This document shows positions 1 through 10,110 of a DNA stretch of 64,000 nucleotides, piece by piece. The DNA is taken from positions 1,212,400-1,276,399 of the forward strand of contig OY783197.1 in NCBI GenBank assembly GCA_963678675.1, in the 5' to 3' direction. Under the pieces are notes generated by a model. The model did not search any database and was not told the DNA's origin. It saw only the letters and a list, made by a program, of their open reading frames with translations. Source of the DNA: Xiphydria camelus. Its lineage: Eukaryota > Arthropoda > Insecta > Hymenoptera > Xiphydriidae. The position numbers were made by a program, and so were the translations under genes. How positions within the stretch are numbered: position 1 is the stretch's first letter; each line of letters begins with the position of its first letter.

Positions 1-75
1 TTTTCGTTTATACTTTTTTTTTCGATACCTCTGATCGTTTCCGAGATAATCGCCCTTGAACTCGCACTCTTCGAT
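1..75. repeat. Half-copy of the 126-bp ATAATCG module (cut by window start)
   Basis: The T-rich run, a TTCGATA step and CGAGATAATCG (42-52) followed by CTTGAACTCGCACT match the end and downstream flank of the module copy at 34.57-34.63 kb. Only the terminal half is inside the window. Family assignment rests on this within-window comparison. Confidence 0.6.
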
Positions 76-720
76 CAGAGCTTCTACCCCACTTAATTTT
101 CCAAGGAGAAGGAAAACTCCGCTATCCACGAATCGAGCGATCGTTAAATTTAGACGGTGTCGACGCGAGACGAATCGATATAGGGGTCTCGCCTAGCCTC
201 CTATCCCGCGCACGGCGGTATTCGCGAAGAAATATACGGAACCCCTCGCGATTGCTTTTATTGCGTCTTGTACCGGGTCGTCCGACCGTTCGTGCGCTAC
301 GGAAACGAGGCGCAGAGGGTCGAGGGGGGCGTGCCGCGAGCAATCGACGTTCTCGGTCTCCGTGTGTCGTTTCGGCTTCCCGGAGAATTTCAAGTGTCGG
401 CGAAAAATCCCTAAATGTATTTTTTAAGGAGTGAAGCCGAACCGACGGGCTTTCACCTCATCGGGAAAGCACTCTTCCCGAATCGCTGGTAACCTGCCAC
501 TTCTGATTTACACCCTTCGATCCTCGTGCTTCGCTCGATTCCCATTCATCGACGGACGATTATCCTTTATCGCCTGTATTTTTTACGGAGAGGTGACCTC
601 GTGACCCGCATTCTGATATATTCGTACGTTCAAATTTCGAGGGGACTCCGAATTTGGAAATTTTTTTAACTACCGCGCGCAACTTCAACTCGAATCAAAT
701 TGGAATGAACCGCGTAGATA
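76..720. other. Unique-looking DNA, no gene seen
   Basis: Mixed-composition sequence with frequent CG dinucleotides. The short open frames on both strands (60-73 codons) overlap one another and resemble no protein I know. No repeat family of this window was recognised here. Confidence 0.5.
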
Positions 721-721
721 A

Positions 722-880
722 GGAGAGAAATTTCAATCACCGTTATCTCATTGTTTATGAACTTTTGGCCTACATTGATATAAGACATTGTTAAAGATAA
801 AAATGTAACCTTCGAAAAAGTATTACACAAATATGAGCCAAAACTCATAGATAATGAGATAGTACCGATTGGACTTTCTA
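722..880 (+). repeat. 126-bp ATAATCG module, E subtype
   Basis: The core runs from about 740 (CCGTTATCTC) to 865 (GAGATAGTAC), which is 126 bp. It contains ATGAACTTTTGGCCTACA and AAGTATTACACAAATATGAG, which recur at 15.95-16.02 and 17.85-17.93 kb. Unlike those two copies it is not embedded in a family A element. The termini have drifted from the consensus CGATTATCTCG and CGAGATAATCG. Confidence 0.7.
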
Positions 881-973
881 ATAGATACGTATTTAATTGC
901 TACAACTTGACACATTTAATTCGCTATATGCGACTATTTTTGCGCGATTGGACCAATTAAATATTCTTTTGGT

Positions 974-1180
974 ACACCGAAAAAGCAGTTTATAGTTAAC
1001 AAACGTACACACACGAGAATTACAGCGAAAGAAATACGTCATTAATTATCGCTATTTTTTTATTCGAATGTGAATATAAGCTTTCCAATAATTAATAAAC
1101 ATTCGCTTGGCCCAATAAAATATTTCTTTCGTCACAATCAAATTATACAATTATTAACTATGAATAAACTGCTCCCTCAA
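974..1180 (+). repeat. Family F MITE-like element, copy 1
   Basis: It starts ACACCGAAAAAGCAGTTTAT and ends with TATGAATAAACTGCTCCCTC. The ends are inverted relative to each other (GCAGTTTAT against ATAAACTGC). Internal blocks such as AACATTCGCTTGGCCCAATA and AATATTTCTTTCGTC are shared with copies at 11.0, 20.4, 35.4 and 40.2 kb. No coding capacity is visible, which fits a non-autonomous DNA transposon. Confidence 0.7.
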
Positions 1181-1181
1181 T

Positions 1182-1888
1182 ATACAACTGATATTTACCG
1201 GTAGTGATTATTCCTATAGGTCCTCGCCCCAAATAAAAACGAATTAAATACAATTTCCTTAACTCAAATAGATCCATCATTGTTTCGACTAATTCTTAAA
1301 CCAACGAAACTTTTCCACCGAGTTTTGTTCTACGAAAAGCAACAGACGTGGACTTATTTGCGGATAGGTAGCGCGCTGATTCCCACTGAGAATTTTAAAC
1401 GAATCCTCGCCTCCTTAAACATTGACCATGTCCACGAAACCCCCCGGGATGTGATCCACGTGGCCGTAACAAAGGACCCAACCCAAGGAGAAGTCCGCGA
1501 TCCGCTCGACCGACCACGGGTCGATTTAATTTTGATAAATTGCTCCTCAATTAATACGAACGCGTATACAGTCTGCCGCGGGTATAGCGCCGATAAGACG
1601 ATTAAACAGCGGCTCACGAATGGCGATTGCCCCGCACTTACGCGGGGATGGTACACGGGAGAGGTCGACGAAATTGGCGTCCACGTCGCGTCGCGTTCCG
1701 ATCGATCCGCAGGACGCGCCGATGTTCGACCATTCCGCGCGACCTCCCCGATTATACGGGGACCACGGCGACGACCGTGTAGCGACGGACGTCCCGGCTT
1801 TTTTTTCGTACCCCCGCGCCTATCGAGAACGGTGTGTTCGATCTCACCACCCCCGCCTTAGCCTATCATGGTTTCTCGAGGTCAGAGA
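1182..1888. other. Unique-looking GC-rising segment, no supported gene
   Basis: A 193-codon open frame lies at 1280-1861 on the plus strand, but it is overlapped by a 100-codon frame on the minus strand and a 105-codon frame in another plus frame. It turns basic and proline-rich where GC rises and matches no family I recognise. I read it as chance openness in stop-poor DNA. Confidence 0.5.
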
Positions 1889-1890
1889 AA

Positions 1891-2160
1891 CCCAGGCGGA
1901 AAAGTTTCATATATTTTGCACAGAGGAAAAGAATTAGTTGGATCTACTAATATAATGTATGAATTGTATATTGTTTTCACATTAATCATATGAGAAATAT
2001 ATCTGCATTTTGTAATATTTGTATAATCCGTATAATATGGTTAATATAGAAGTCATATATAATTCATGTGTGACCAAATCCACATATCGATCATATACAA
2101 AATATGCAGTCCATATATGGAATTTGTCCTAGATATGTGTGGATTATAAATAATTTCTGT
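1891..2160 (+). repeat. Family A MITE-like element, interrupted by a family D fragment
   Basis: It starts CCCAGGCGGAAAAGTTTCAT at 1891. From about 1918 to 1950 a family D start (ACAGAGGAAAAGAATTAG, TTGGATCTACTA) interrupts it. Family A sequence then resumes with TAATATGGTTAATATAGAAG and GACCAAATCCACATAT. It is probably continuous with the family A sequence at 2382-2815 on the far side of the B3 element. Confidence 0.7.
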
Positions 2161-2382
2161 ACACTGAGAAAAAAATTTGCTCGAACGAAATAAACGTACT
2201 CTGGATAATGTCCTAAGAGCACATTTATTCGATTCGATTGAATATCGATTTGATCGAAATAAAATTCAACTAAATCAATAATATTTATATTCGTCCAATT
2301 GATATTCATTCTGATCGAATGAATGTGCTTTTAGGACTATCCAAAGGCACGTTCATTTCGATCGAGCATTTTTTTTTCTCAG
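2160..2382 (+). repeat. Family B3 MITE with long terminal inverted repeats
   Basis: The left arm (2160-2235) begins CACTGAGAAAAAAATTTGCT and passes through CCTAAGAGCACATTTATTCG. The right arm (2308-2382) is its reverse complement with a few changes, ending TTTTTTTTTCTCAGCA. TA stands on both sides (2158-2159 and 2383-2384), which would fit a TA target duplication. The element lies within family A sequence, so it probably inserted after family A. A partial relative lies at 40.38-40.53 kb. Confidence 0.8.
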
Positions 2383-2815
2383 CATATAAACCATTTGTAA
2401 ACTATGTATGAATTTTTTAGAATCTTTTAAATTTTTATATAATCCGTAAAGTCCGTGTATGGTTTTCATAGAAGTCATACGAAATCCATGTAGAACCAAA
2501 TCCACATATCGACTATATCGACGCTCGCCAATAAGAACATCGTATCTCAATAATGACAGTTTCTCAGAAAGTAGGTTTAAAATTAATAATATTTATGCCA
2601 AATTTCCATATTAACTAGATACGATTAAACTACTTTTAAACAAATATCCACATTTGCAAAAATAATTTAGAAATCATAATTTTAATTGAAAGAGGAGAAT
2701 TTCTTATACTGAAAATTGATGTTAACTCATTTTGGAAAAAAATTGAGATACGCGATGTTCTTATTTGCCAGCGTCGATATAGTATAACCCATATAGAACT
2801 CTTTCACTTGGGGGA
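2383..2815 (+). repeat. Family A right part, split by an inverted-repeat insertion
   Basis: The sequence resembles the second half of family A (ACCAAATCCACATATCGAC) up to about 2512. It resumes at about 2783 with ACCCATATAGAACTCTTTCA, equivalent to the family A right end. The intervening 270 bp are a separate element (next entry). The terminal CCGCCTGGG has decayed to ACTTGGGGG. Confidence 0.65.
2513..2782 (+). repeat. Inverted-repeat element (about 270 bp) nested in family A
   Basis: The left arm 2513-2551 (CTATATCGACGCTCGCCAAT and then AAGAACATCGTATCTCAAT) pairs with 2742-2782, read in reverse complement as CTATATCGACGCTGGCAAAT and then AAGAACATCGCGTATCTCAAT. The arms are nearly identical over about 39 bp. 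The interior is AT-rich with no open frame. No other copy was noticed in this window. Confidence 0.75.
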
Positions 2816-3109
2816 ATATCGTCGAATCGGACCGGGGTCTCCTCGCGGTCTCGATTGGGTCGTCGTCGGGGGCTACGGTATTTATTAGAATTTAAATCAG
2901 CCCGTTTAATAAATACGTTATGATTTAATCTCGAGATCTTGCGGAAGGAGGAGCCGGTTCGCGGGCGGACGAGGGTGCCGAGGGGGCGGTGGGGAAACGA
3001 GCGGATGAAGGGTAGGAAAAAAAAGAGGAAAAGAAAAAAGAGCCGGAGCGTCGATACGAAAAGCGGGACGAGGGAAGTGTATATACATAGGTATGTATGT
3101 ATATACAGC

Positions 3110-3154
<45 letters not shown>

Positions 3155-3416
3155 GCTGGATTAAGGAGAGGGAGCCAGAAGCAGTGAACGGAATTATGTT
3201 AGGCGCGATGTGCCTCCTCCCCCCATCCCTCTCTCTTGCTTTTTTTCCTAAGCTATTGCTGCGAAAAAGGTGAAGCATGCATGTATTTTCGTCCAATGGA
3301 AGCTGAAATGTGCTGCGAGGAACGATGGCTATACGAACAAACGCTATCTATTATCAATGTCAAGAGTATTTCAGATCTCAACGCCATTCCAAATTCAATA
3401 ATATCTATCTAAAAGA
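2816..3416. other. GC-rich to mixed segment, no gene
   Basis: It holds a purine-rich stretch around 2940-3060, TATG-rich steps at 3078-3105 and the AG microsatellite (separate entry). The overlapping 123-codon minus frame and 82-codon plus frame are products of the simple repeat. Confidence 0.5.
3114..3152 (+). repeat. (AG)n microsatellite
   Basis: About 19 uninterrupted AG units. On the minus strand they give a poly Leu-Ser reading that explains the open frame there. Tract length is likely to vary between individuals. Confidence 0.95.
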
Positions 3417-3826
3417 GAAAAACTAATTTCCAGACTTTTGACATACGTTCAATCGAGCTTTATAAGCGTTTATCGATGCAAAATAAAGCAAAAGAATCCT
3501 TTTGTCAAGAATAACATTTTATAATTGATTACTTCAGATCATATATAGAACACGTAATTTTAAATTACGAATAAATTCTCATCAATTTTGCAACGAATAT
3601 TTCAATTGTAATAGAAAAATTAATTCAGAGACTTTTGACATATATGTACAATCAAACTTTATACGTGTTTGTCGACGAAAAATAACACGAAAAAATCGTC
3701 TTGTCCGTAGTAAAATTTGTTCGGAGAAAAACTGTAAACGTTTATCGACAAAAAATGAAATAAAGGAATTCTTTTACCGAGACTAAAATTGTACAATTAA
3801 TTACTTGAAACCTTAGAACACTTAAT
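3417..3826 (+). repeat. Diverged direct triplication
   Basis: Three related blocks lie in direct order at 3417-3548, 3616-3722 and 3724-3826. Anchors are GACTTTTGACATA (3433 and 3630), then GCGTTTATCGATG, GTGTTTGTCGACG and ACGTTTATCGACA (about 3466, 3665, 3738). Blocks 1 and 3 also share a TAATTGATTACTT or TTAATTACTTGAAA end and GAACAC. No coding capacity is evident. Confidence 0.7.
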
Positions 3827-4552
3827 AGAGACCCCATGCGATCAGTAAGTCCACTCAAAGGATAAGAAACCTGTAACATATTGAGAGAGAAAAAAATATA
3901 TTCGCTCCTCATCGCAGAAGCTCTCCCTTCCCGTCGATCGCGAAAAATTAAAAAATCTCTCGATAAATTCTATCTTTCCCGTCGGATATTTCGAGGGCAA
4001 CGATATCACGGCGACGCTTCGATTCCGTATCGCTGGCGCGAGAGTTAATTTCCTGCGACGCGGTTCGGTGACTTTGTCGATTCGGACGTCAAAAATATAA
4101 GTGCGATATCTGCAGATATATATCTACACATATACATGTGGAGGCACCAACTAAAATGAGCATCCAGACAGTCTGTGTACATATGTATATGCATACAGCT
4201 GCGCCGCCGCGGGGAATCGGATAATTTTTAATTGGCTTCCAATCACAGAACGCTCGCGCGCGCATCGACAGCGCGGCTGCAGAGAAGCGCATCCAGCGAG
4301 AGAGAGCCCCGCGCTGCACCGGTACACGATAGGCTCAGTTATCGACAGTTGCGGAGTCCGGATAATCGAATGCATATCCGCTGCTTGATATGCATTGAAT
4401 TTTATTTGTAAATAAAGCAGCGATTTTTAATTTCAATCACCGCTCGGTAGCGCGCGCGCGTTCAGTTTTTCGTGAATTCGGCCCGAGAGTAATTTACGCG
4501 AGAAATCAAATTCTGATGTTTCGAGTTATACCGCAAGATCATATCGTCTGAT
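3827..4552. other. Unique-looking segment, no gene
   Basis: Mixed-composition DNA with a GC-richer centre (4195-4330). Two overlapping minus-strand frames of about 75 codons there look like chance. No window repeat family was recognised. Confidence 0.5.
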
Positions 4553-4788
4553 GCACTGTAAAAAAATGAGTATTTCTAATCTACCTCTGCGCATAAAGGT
4601 TTTTCCCTATACGTTTCTATGAAAATTAATATATTCCGTAGGTAAATATGGAAAGTAATCATTTCCTTATAAAATTTCCCTCATAAATTTCATAACGTAA
4701 TATATTAATTTTCATAATCACGTATCGGATAAAAGTTTTACATCAAATTATCGTATATTAAATTTGATACAAATTTTTTTCACACTGT
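4553..4788 (+). repeat. Family C MITE-like element, copy 1
   Basis: It starts GCACTGTAAAAAAATGAG and ends TTTTTTTCACACTGTG. Internal hallmarks are TGAAAATTAATATATTCCGT, TCCCTCATAAATTTCATAAC and TTAATTTTCATAATCACGTA, shared with about ten other copies in the window. The element is partly self-complementary: TATGAAAATTAATAT on the left against ATATTAATTTTCATA on the right. Confidence 0.8.
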
Positions 4789-4950
4789 GGAATTTGTTCC
4801 AAGTTTATCTCGGTGGATTCCTAAGTTAGCGGTTCCAGTCTCGAAATCCAATTCGAATTCGCGCGAAAATTGGTCCAAATTTAAGTTGCAAATTTAAGCC
4901 TCAATTGGCGTCGTGGGGTCGATGACAAACGATAGTTAATTTCATGTGTA

Positions 4951-5155
4951 GGAAAAAAATCTGTGGTAAATTTCGGGACAAGACCAATTTATCGTTACGA
5001 TAACTACAATTTTAGTAAAAATTACAGTAAAACTTGTATCTAGAAATTGCGAGCGTTGCTGTAATTTTTACCAAAACTGTAGTTATCGTAACGATAAATT
5101 GGCCTGGTCACGAAATTTACCGGAAACTTTGTAAATGCTACGATTTATCTTTTTC
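4951..5155 (+). repeat. Family H foldback element, copy 1
   Basis: The left arm contains GGTAAATTTCGGGACAAGAC and ATCGTTACGATAACTACAAT. The right arm carries the reverse complement (TGTAGTTATCGTAACGATAA, GGTCACGAAATTTACCGG). The arms are about 90 bp with a loop of roughly 10-20 bp near 5041-5050. Related copies lie at 26.3 and 47.6 kb. Confidence 0.8.
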
Positions 5156-6299
5156 CCCGTGGAAATTAGGACTCTATGAAACGGAAATGTTTTGATTCCA
5201 ATAATTTATACAAGAATGTATCACAAAAACCGACACCTTATCCGCCCTTTGACAACTGGAACAAAATACTTCCTCGCGCGCGCGAGTGTAAGAGTGAGAA
5301 AGTGGGGTTCGACGATTACTTCCGCTACAATTAACGGACTGATCGCCGCGGCAGTACCTACCGCAACGAAACGCGGGGAGCGATCGAACGGAAAATAATA
5401 CCCGAAGAAACCGATCGGAGAGTCGCTCGAGAATTACAGCCGATTTCGCGATACGCGAGGATCAACCCTCCGGGGCGCGCGGCTCGATGTAATCGCTCGT
5501 GAACGAGTTCGCGTTGAGTCGACGGAGCCGAGCGTGAAGGCGGAAGGAAAAAGGGGGGGGGGGGGCGAAGAAGACGTTGCAGCGCCGCAGGCGCAGCCGA
5601 GTTAACGAAGTGGCCCCGCGTTATCGGATTTGTTAACGCGTTTCTAATTCGATTTCGGCGCGGCGACGATGTTGGGCGCAGAATCGGCAGCGACGGCCGA
5701 GCGATCCGACGCCGAGGTGCGGACGCGGAAACTCAACCCGGGGCTCCTCGAGACGCCGGGATTTATCGCGCCGCTCTCCAAAGCGGGCACGTCCCGGTAA
5801 TATCTCATAAATCGCATCGGGATCGATGGAAAAGTTCGGCTCGATTCTCAGAGAGAGTTTGAATCTCGTTTTAGCCCGTCGACTGGAGGGGCGAGTGCGA
5901 AGTGCATTATGCAAACTGGGAGCGAATGAATGGGGTAGTCGCGTCGATGGTTGAGATCGATGGTATTTATTTCTTTCCTGATAGCGAGACGTTTATTAAC
6001 CCTTAATTTGACACACTCGAGAGTATTCAAGCGGAAAAGCCCTAAGTCGATTATTTATGTATTTTGTACTTTGAGGGAAAAAAAATGTAATAGATCAGAC
6101 TAAATTAGTGGTAACGGACAGGGAAACGCAGTTACTTGAACTAATAATTTGCTACTCGTAGCTAGAATTGACTAGAGCTTGCTTTCGTCAAACCCTCTTT
6201 AATCGTTATAAGAAAATTATTTAATTCGTGTAAATAAATTGGCTTTCTCCCGCACGTGATTGTCAATTCAGTCACATTTACTATTTTTTTTTCTGTGTA
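5156..6299. other. Mixed to GC-rich segment with a poly-G tract, no supported gene
   Basis: GC-rich, CG-dense DNA at about 5270-5900 carries a 93-codon minus frame and a 68-codon plus frame that I do not recognise. From about 6060 the sequence becomes AT-rich with a weak GAGGGAAAAAAAATG start that may be a decayed family D left end. Confidence 0.5.
5553..5565 (+). repeat. Poly-G tract (13 G)
   Basis: Homopolymer run in GC-rich DNA. The length may be imprecise for sequencing reasons. Confidence 0.9.
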
Positions 6300-6475
6300 T
6301 CACAATATTCGTCAATATTTTTCTTGTATTGCAATTACATACTATTTTTCGCGTAATCATAAGGAAGAAATATTTAAACGATGTATTTTTAAAAGCTTTA
6401 AATAATTATTTGCGACCTCATGAGTAATTTTCCGTAGATTCAACTACCTAATTTTTTCTCTCTGTATATAATCCG
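6300..6475 (+). repeat. Family D right part (decayed copy)
   Basis: Contains CATAAGGAAGAAATATTTAA, TTTGCGACCTCATGAGTAAT, TTCCGTAGATTCAACTA and the end AATTTTTTCTCTCTGTA. These match the right half of the full family D copies at 9.7 and 20.0 kb. The left half is missing or unrecognisable. Confidence 0.65.
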
Positions 6476-8010
6476 TGATATCTCTTGAAGTATGTGAGGT
6501 GTTAAAAAAAGAATAGATAAAAATTTTAAGAAAAATTCCATTTTCCGATAGTAGGTACAGTAACCTTTTCATTTCTCATTATTAAATAAGCGCGTTACGC
6601 ATCAAAGGGATGCGTGATAATGGATTTCGATAATCTCTGTAAATACGATACTTGATATAAAATGGAAAAGTCGTACTATCGCAAAATTGAATTCCCCATG
6701 AAATTGTTCTGCTCCCCCCCCCCCCCCCCCTATCTCTCATATAACACGCGAAGCCCCAGCCATGCTCTTCTTACCAGCTGACAAAAACAGCCCATACATC
6801 ACCGCTATCAATTAGAAATTAGCACGACAAATCCGTGTATACAGCGACGCACTCTACAAGCTTGGTGGAGGGTAGCGAGGGGCGAGGGAGAGAGTGATCT
6901 TCCACCATCATCGAGGCCCTACGAGGGTTCCGCACTCCCGCCGCGCAAAAGAGCCGGTTAGCGGGAAGACGGCGCTTCTCCCCGCGCCGGAAAAAGATTG
7001 ATGAACCGTGGGTCTCGCGGCGATAACGAGGCAACGATCGCGCGCCCCCTCCCGCCACCCTTTTTCAAATTGGCCGACAACCCTTTCGCCAACGTCTGAC
7101 GCATCGCGCGCGCGGCTATTACCTGCAACCGACCCCAGACACGACCGCTGCGCGTCTAATATCTGCGAAACGACCTGCCACGCCCCCTTCGCAAGTCTTC
7201 GACAGACGCGCGCAGCTTGCGATAAGCGCGAATCTATTTCGCCCGATTTATTATTACGTTCCCTCGGCGCCGATCGATAAAGCTGCCGATTTTGAATCGT
7301 CATCCGCGGCGCGAGTATCGAGCCTTTCGGCGGATCCGGCAAATTTTCCGTCGTGCGGTCCCCGCAACACCGATTACACACGCGTACACGGTATATTTGG
7401 GGACGACGCACAGCGATATCTCGTCGCCCGCGGTTATACGCAGCGACCCTTCCTTCCTGCGCGGCCCTCTCCATCCTACCCCGTTATCCATTCCGCTGTA
7501 GCTTTTAGTACGTTCCGCCCAGCCTCCCCCCTCCCTCTCTGGCTGTACCACCGCTCGCGGAGAGCGGGGACCACAAATTTTACGAAACACCGATATAAAT
7601 CGCTCGATAAACGCGCGACCGCCGGACCCCGCGGGGCGTCGATACATCGCGCAGGGAAAATTGGCCGAGTGCCAACGCGACGCCGCGCGCCGTCGCGTCA
7701 GGTGACGACGACGCCGATATCGCTAATTGCAAAAACCAACCGGCGAGCGGCGGGAGTAACTTTTTACGGGACGCGCGGCTGTATTTCACCCCTTTTTCAC
7801 GTGGGATTGTACTTCCCGCTTCCTCTTGTCGTGCGTGGACAACGGAGCATTCGGGGTGAATTCGATTAAAGCGTGAAAAAAAAATACGAATATTTCGTAA
7901 TTCGATCTGTAATCTGTATATACGTATTCGACGGTTTCCAAGGAAGAAAATATTCGAAGAAATAATTATTCGCTGAGTAATACAATGTGAGGCTAAACTT
8001 ATTAGCAAAA
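6476..8010. other. Segment with C tract and GC-rich block, no supported gene
   Basis: The block at about 6820-7700 is GC-rich with many CG dinucleotides. It holds overlapping open frames on both strands, the longest being 188 codons on the minus strand at 6908-7474. All are arginine-, serine- and alanine-rich, as expected of stop-poor DNA, and none resembles a known family. It could contain a promoter or an untranslated exon, but nothing proves it. Confidence 0.45.
6714..6730 (+). repeat. Poly-C tract (17 C)
   Basis: Homopolymer between AT-rich flanks, followed by TATCTCTC. The exact length is uncertain from sequence alone. Confidence 0.9.
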
Positions 8011-8360
8011 GATCGTGATTTTCAAAAAGTTAATGGACTTAAGCCAGATTCGGTGTAGGGGTTTTTTTGGGTCGCTGATCACGAATTTGAAGTCGGATTT
8101 CAAAAATTCAAGACGGCGGACGAGATTTTCGAAAATTTTGAATTTTTGAAAATATAACTTCATATTTGTAATCAGCGAGCCAAAAAAGCCCCCTATACCA
8201 AATTTGGCATGAATCCGTTGATTTTAAAAAATCTCATCCGCCATATTGGATCCGCCATCTTGAATTTTTAAAATCCGACTTCAGATTCGTGATCAGCGAC
8301 CCAAAAAACCCCCTATACCGAATTTGGTTCAAGTCCATTAACTTTTTGAAAATCATGATC
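8011..8360. repeat. Large palindromic foldback element
   Basis: Two 110-bp arms, 8011-8120 and 8251-8360, are near-perfect reverse complements: GATCGTGATTTTCAAAAAGT starts the left arm and ACTTTTTGAAAATCATGATC ends the right. They share GGGTCGCTGATCACGAAT and GTCGGATTT. The 130-bp spacer holds a further diverged copy of the same block (AATCAGCGAGCCAAAAAAGC, CCCCTATACCAAATTTGG). A 106-codon minus frame crossing it is a by-product. I recognise no transposon superfamily. Confidence 0.85.
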
Positions 8361-9375
8361 TCTTGATGGTTTTTTGAGATTAAAAAAATTTGACGTGATG
8401 GCCAAATTTTGATACCGGATTCGTGATCAGGAGGCAAAATTACTACGGATAACATATATCGCATCAAATGTGTACCCCCCACTACTTTTTTTCGTGTGAC
8501 TGTGTTATCATAGAGATTTATATGGACCCCTCCCCCCTCTTTGCCACCTGACATAATTTATGGACAGTCCCTTATGCCAAGCAACAAGTGGGAAAGAGAT
8601 AGACTTACAATATATATATTATGACGCGTATGCTGTATTTGTAAATATCGTTTTCCAGCTTTGATAAAATCGAAAATGAAGAACGAAAAAATACGGGGCA
8701 TATAATTCAGTTGAAATTTGTTAAATCTACCATAAAAAAAATTAGCTGGGGAACAAAATTTAGCTGGCTACGAATAACGAAGCGGGGGGCGTATCGCGAA
8801 AAGCCATTGACAGAGAGTCGACTGACGTGTGAAACGAACAAGAGTACCTGCATATATACATAGTCGATATTGATTGATTCGTCATTATACGGATGATGCA
8901 CAAAGCGCAATGTACTTACTCGCGAGAATAATAACACTCATTGCCCCGAGGAGGAAAACAGCTGATCGACGTGTCATCCGTTCCGGAATCCCGTAGATGG
9001 TACTGTAATCCTGAACGAACGTAGACCTGCAGTCCTTGCAGTCCGACACGCGTATATTTCCAGTTTTTTCACACCACACATGACGAACCGACACGGAGAA
9101 CGACGCGAGACGAACTTTGCAGGTACTAAACCTTGTTTACATCGCTCCGCGCAGCTGAGCGGTGGCTATCTTGGGTTTTTCTCAGCTCCCTCTCGCGACA
9201 CCGGTAAAACACAGCGAAAAACGCGCGAAACGTTGCGCGCGGACATATGGAACTCGACTCGTCGTGAAAGGATCGTTGAATTCTTACCGCGACGAGGTTT
9301 CGAACGACGTCGGACGGAATTCTCGAGCGATTCGCGCGTTTATATGACTCCGGAACATGCGGCGTGCTTCGCCTC
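8361..9375. other. Unique-looking segment, no supported gene
   Basis: A further GATACCGGATTCGTGATCAG echo of the preceding foldback lies at about 8410-8430. The rest is mixed DNA becoming GC-richer after 8940, with overlapping short frames on both strands and none recognisable. The block 9130-9175 (GTTTACATCG, GGTGGCTATCTTG) has short matches to 58.27-58.31 kb. Confidence 0.45.
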
Positions 9376-9560
9376 TCATGACTGTCACTGTACTGGCACC
9401 GGGTTAAGCTAGAGCGATAACCACGTGATCGCAGTCGATCACGTGGTCGAAGGAGAGAGAAATACGTACGATCAGCCGGTTTCAAATGGCACATTTTCCC
9501 TGGTAATTAAAAATGATTTGTATCCTCGTGCAATTAGCGTAATTGACGTGCATCATTGTT
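9376..9560 (+). repeat. Segment related to 58.26-58.42 kb, with a CACGTG palindrome
   Basis: CCACGTGATCG (9421-9431) and CGATCACGTGG (9436-9446) form an inverted repeat with a 4-base spacer, and each arm carries the E-box hexamer CACGTG. What follows (GTCGAAGGAGAGAGAAA, then TTTCAAATGGCACATTTTCC) resembles the sequence after the matching pair at 58.31-58.34 kb. The segment may be a dispersed repeat or a duplicated regulatory segment. No protein binding is shown. Confidence 0.55.
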
Positions 9561-9735
9561 TGTGTAGGTTGACCGTTGCATATAAACGTAAAGGCCTTTA
9601 CGCAATGCAGAGAAGAGGGAATAAGGAATAAAATTCTAAACGGAGCAATAAGAGATCGTGCAAAATCTGACTTCGAAAAAAGACTCTTTTTTGATATCAA
9701 TTCAATTAAAGAATTATAAAGCGAGCCACTGCGTA

Positions 9736-10006
9736 AACAGAGAAAAAGAATAAGTTGGATCTACTAAAAACTACTTGCGGGGACGCAACTAATTATTTAC
9801 TTATATCGATTAAATTCTTGTTCATATTGATTGAATAATTCTGCCTTGCAATCACATATTATTTGACATTCCACATGATTGTAAGGAAGAGATATCTGAT
9901 TGATGTATCAAAGGAATTCATTGATGTAATATTTCATAAATAAATAATTACTTTCGACCCCGTAAGTAATTTTCAGTAGATCCAACTAATTCGTTTTCTC
10001 TGCGTA
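9736..10006 (+). repeat. Family D MITE-like element, full copy
   Basis: It starts ACAGAGAAAAAGAATAAG then TTGGATCTACTAAAAAC, and ends TTTTCAGTAGATCCAACTAA then TTCGTTTTCTCTGCGT, an imperfect inverted pair. Internal TTGTAAGGAAGAGATATCTG and ATAAATAAATAATTACTTTC are shared with copies at 20.0 and 39.2 kb. It is about 270 bp long and encodes nothing. Confidence 0.8.
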
Positions 10007-10110
10007 TATTTATAGTTTTACTAAAATAAACTACAATTCCCGCTCCGGCAATTTTTACAGAATTACACAGTAATTTTTAGTATTTTTCCTGGGCAACTGA
10101 TACAGATGCT
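10007..10110 (+). repeat. Possible family H fragment
   Basis: TTACTAAAATAAACTACAAT and AATTTTTACAGAATTACA weakly resemble the family H core (TTAGTAAAAATTACAG, CTGTAATTTTTACCAAAA). The similarity is short and drifted. Confidence 0.3.

Noticed and set aside
1280..1861. 193-codon plus-strand open frame
   Set aside because: Overlapped by open frames in two other registers, composition shifts from AT- to GC-driven residues, and no recognisable domain or splice structure.
2925..3296. 123-codon minus frame with Leu-Ser repeats
   Set aside because: It is the translation of the AG microsatellite and its purine-rich flank.
6908..7474. 188-codon minus-strand open frame
   Set aside because: It lies in CG-dense DNA where several overlapping frames are open at once. 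The residues are those expected from base composition.
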